Positions 5,129 through 5,131 of a DNA stretch of 5,131 nt are shown in pieces. This DNA comes from Candidatus Colimorpha enterica (GTDB lineage: Bacteria > Bacillota > Clostridia > Oscillospirales > CAG-272). The position numbers and the translations under genes were made by a program. Location: assembly GCA_018065475.1 (NCBI GenBank), contig JAGHTD010000054.1, positions 1 through 5,131 of the forward strand, written 5' to 3'. Each line of letters starts with the position of its first letter. Position 1 is the stretch's first letter. The notes beneath the pieces were generated by a model that saw only the letters and a list, made by a program, of their open reading frames with translations, was not told the DNA's origin and ran no database searches.

Positions 5129-5131
5129 ATT

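Noticed and set aside
4700..5131. CRISPR array or tRNA/rRNA gene in the repeat-rich right end
   Set aside because: The repeats are inverted and unequal, not evenly spaced direct repeats, and no cloverleaf or rRNA sequence is seen.

Overview
The window looks like a piece of a Gram-positive Clostridia chromosome, most likely a gut Oscillospiraceae/Ruminococcaceae-type organism. The reasons are the YerC/YecD-type TrpR-related regulator next to histidine genes, the short-form HisG that needs HisZ, strong AGGAGG-like ribosome sites, a GH109-like Gfo/Idh/MocA enzyme, and structured GCCTCCC-type repeats of a kind I associate with gut Clostridia. The taxonomy is inference. All recognised genes read leftward (minus strand).

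Reading in the direction of transcription, positions 2470 to 1 hold the start of a histidine biosynthesis operon. A promoter embedded in a 44-bp near-perfect inverted repeat drives a small TrpR-like regulator (yerC). It is followed with a 14-bp overlap by a 513-residue HisZ-HisG fusion (first step of histidine synthesis), then with a 4-bp ATGA overlap by hisD (last step), which runs off the left edge. The leader is only about 25 nt, so control probably works by repressor occupancy of the promoter and not by a T-box or attenuator. The most economical model is that the YerC protein represses its own operon.

Positions 2534-3869 are a self-contained unit: a strong extended -10 promoter, one 410-residue Gfo/Idh/MocA-family protein with GH109-type signatures and no signal peptide, and a hairpin terminator.

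Positions 3921-4677 are a second monocistronic unit, clearly more AT-rich than the rest: an extended -10 promoter, a 195-residue predicted lipoprotein of unknown function, and a strong terminator.

Positions 4700-5131 hold no gene I can support. They contain a cluster of short hairpins (4707-4831) and a 221-bp inverted pair of structured repeat units (4908-5128). The two units share their ends and hairpin layout, but their stem sequences differ.

The most notable items are the HisZ-HisG fusion, the promoter-spanning dyad in front of yerC, and the inverted pair of structured repeats.
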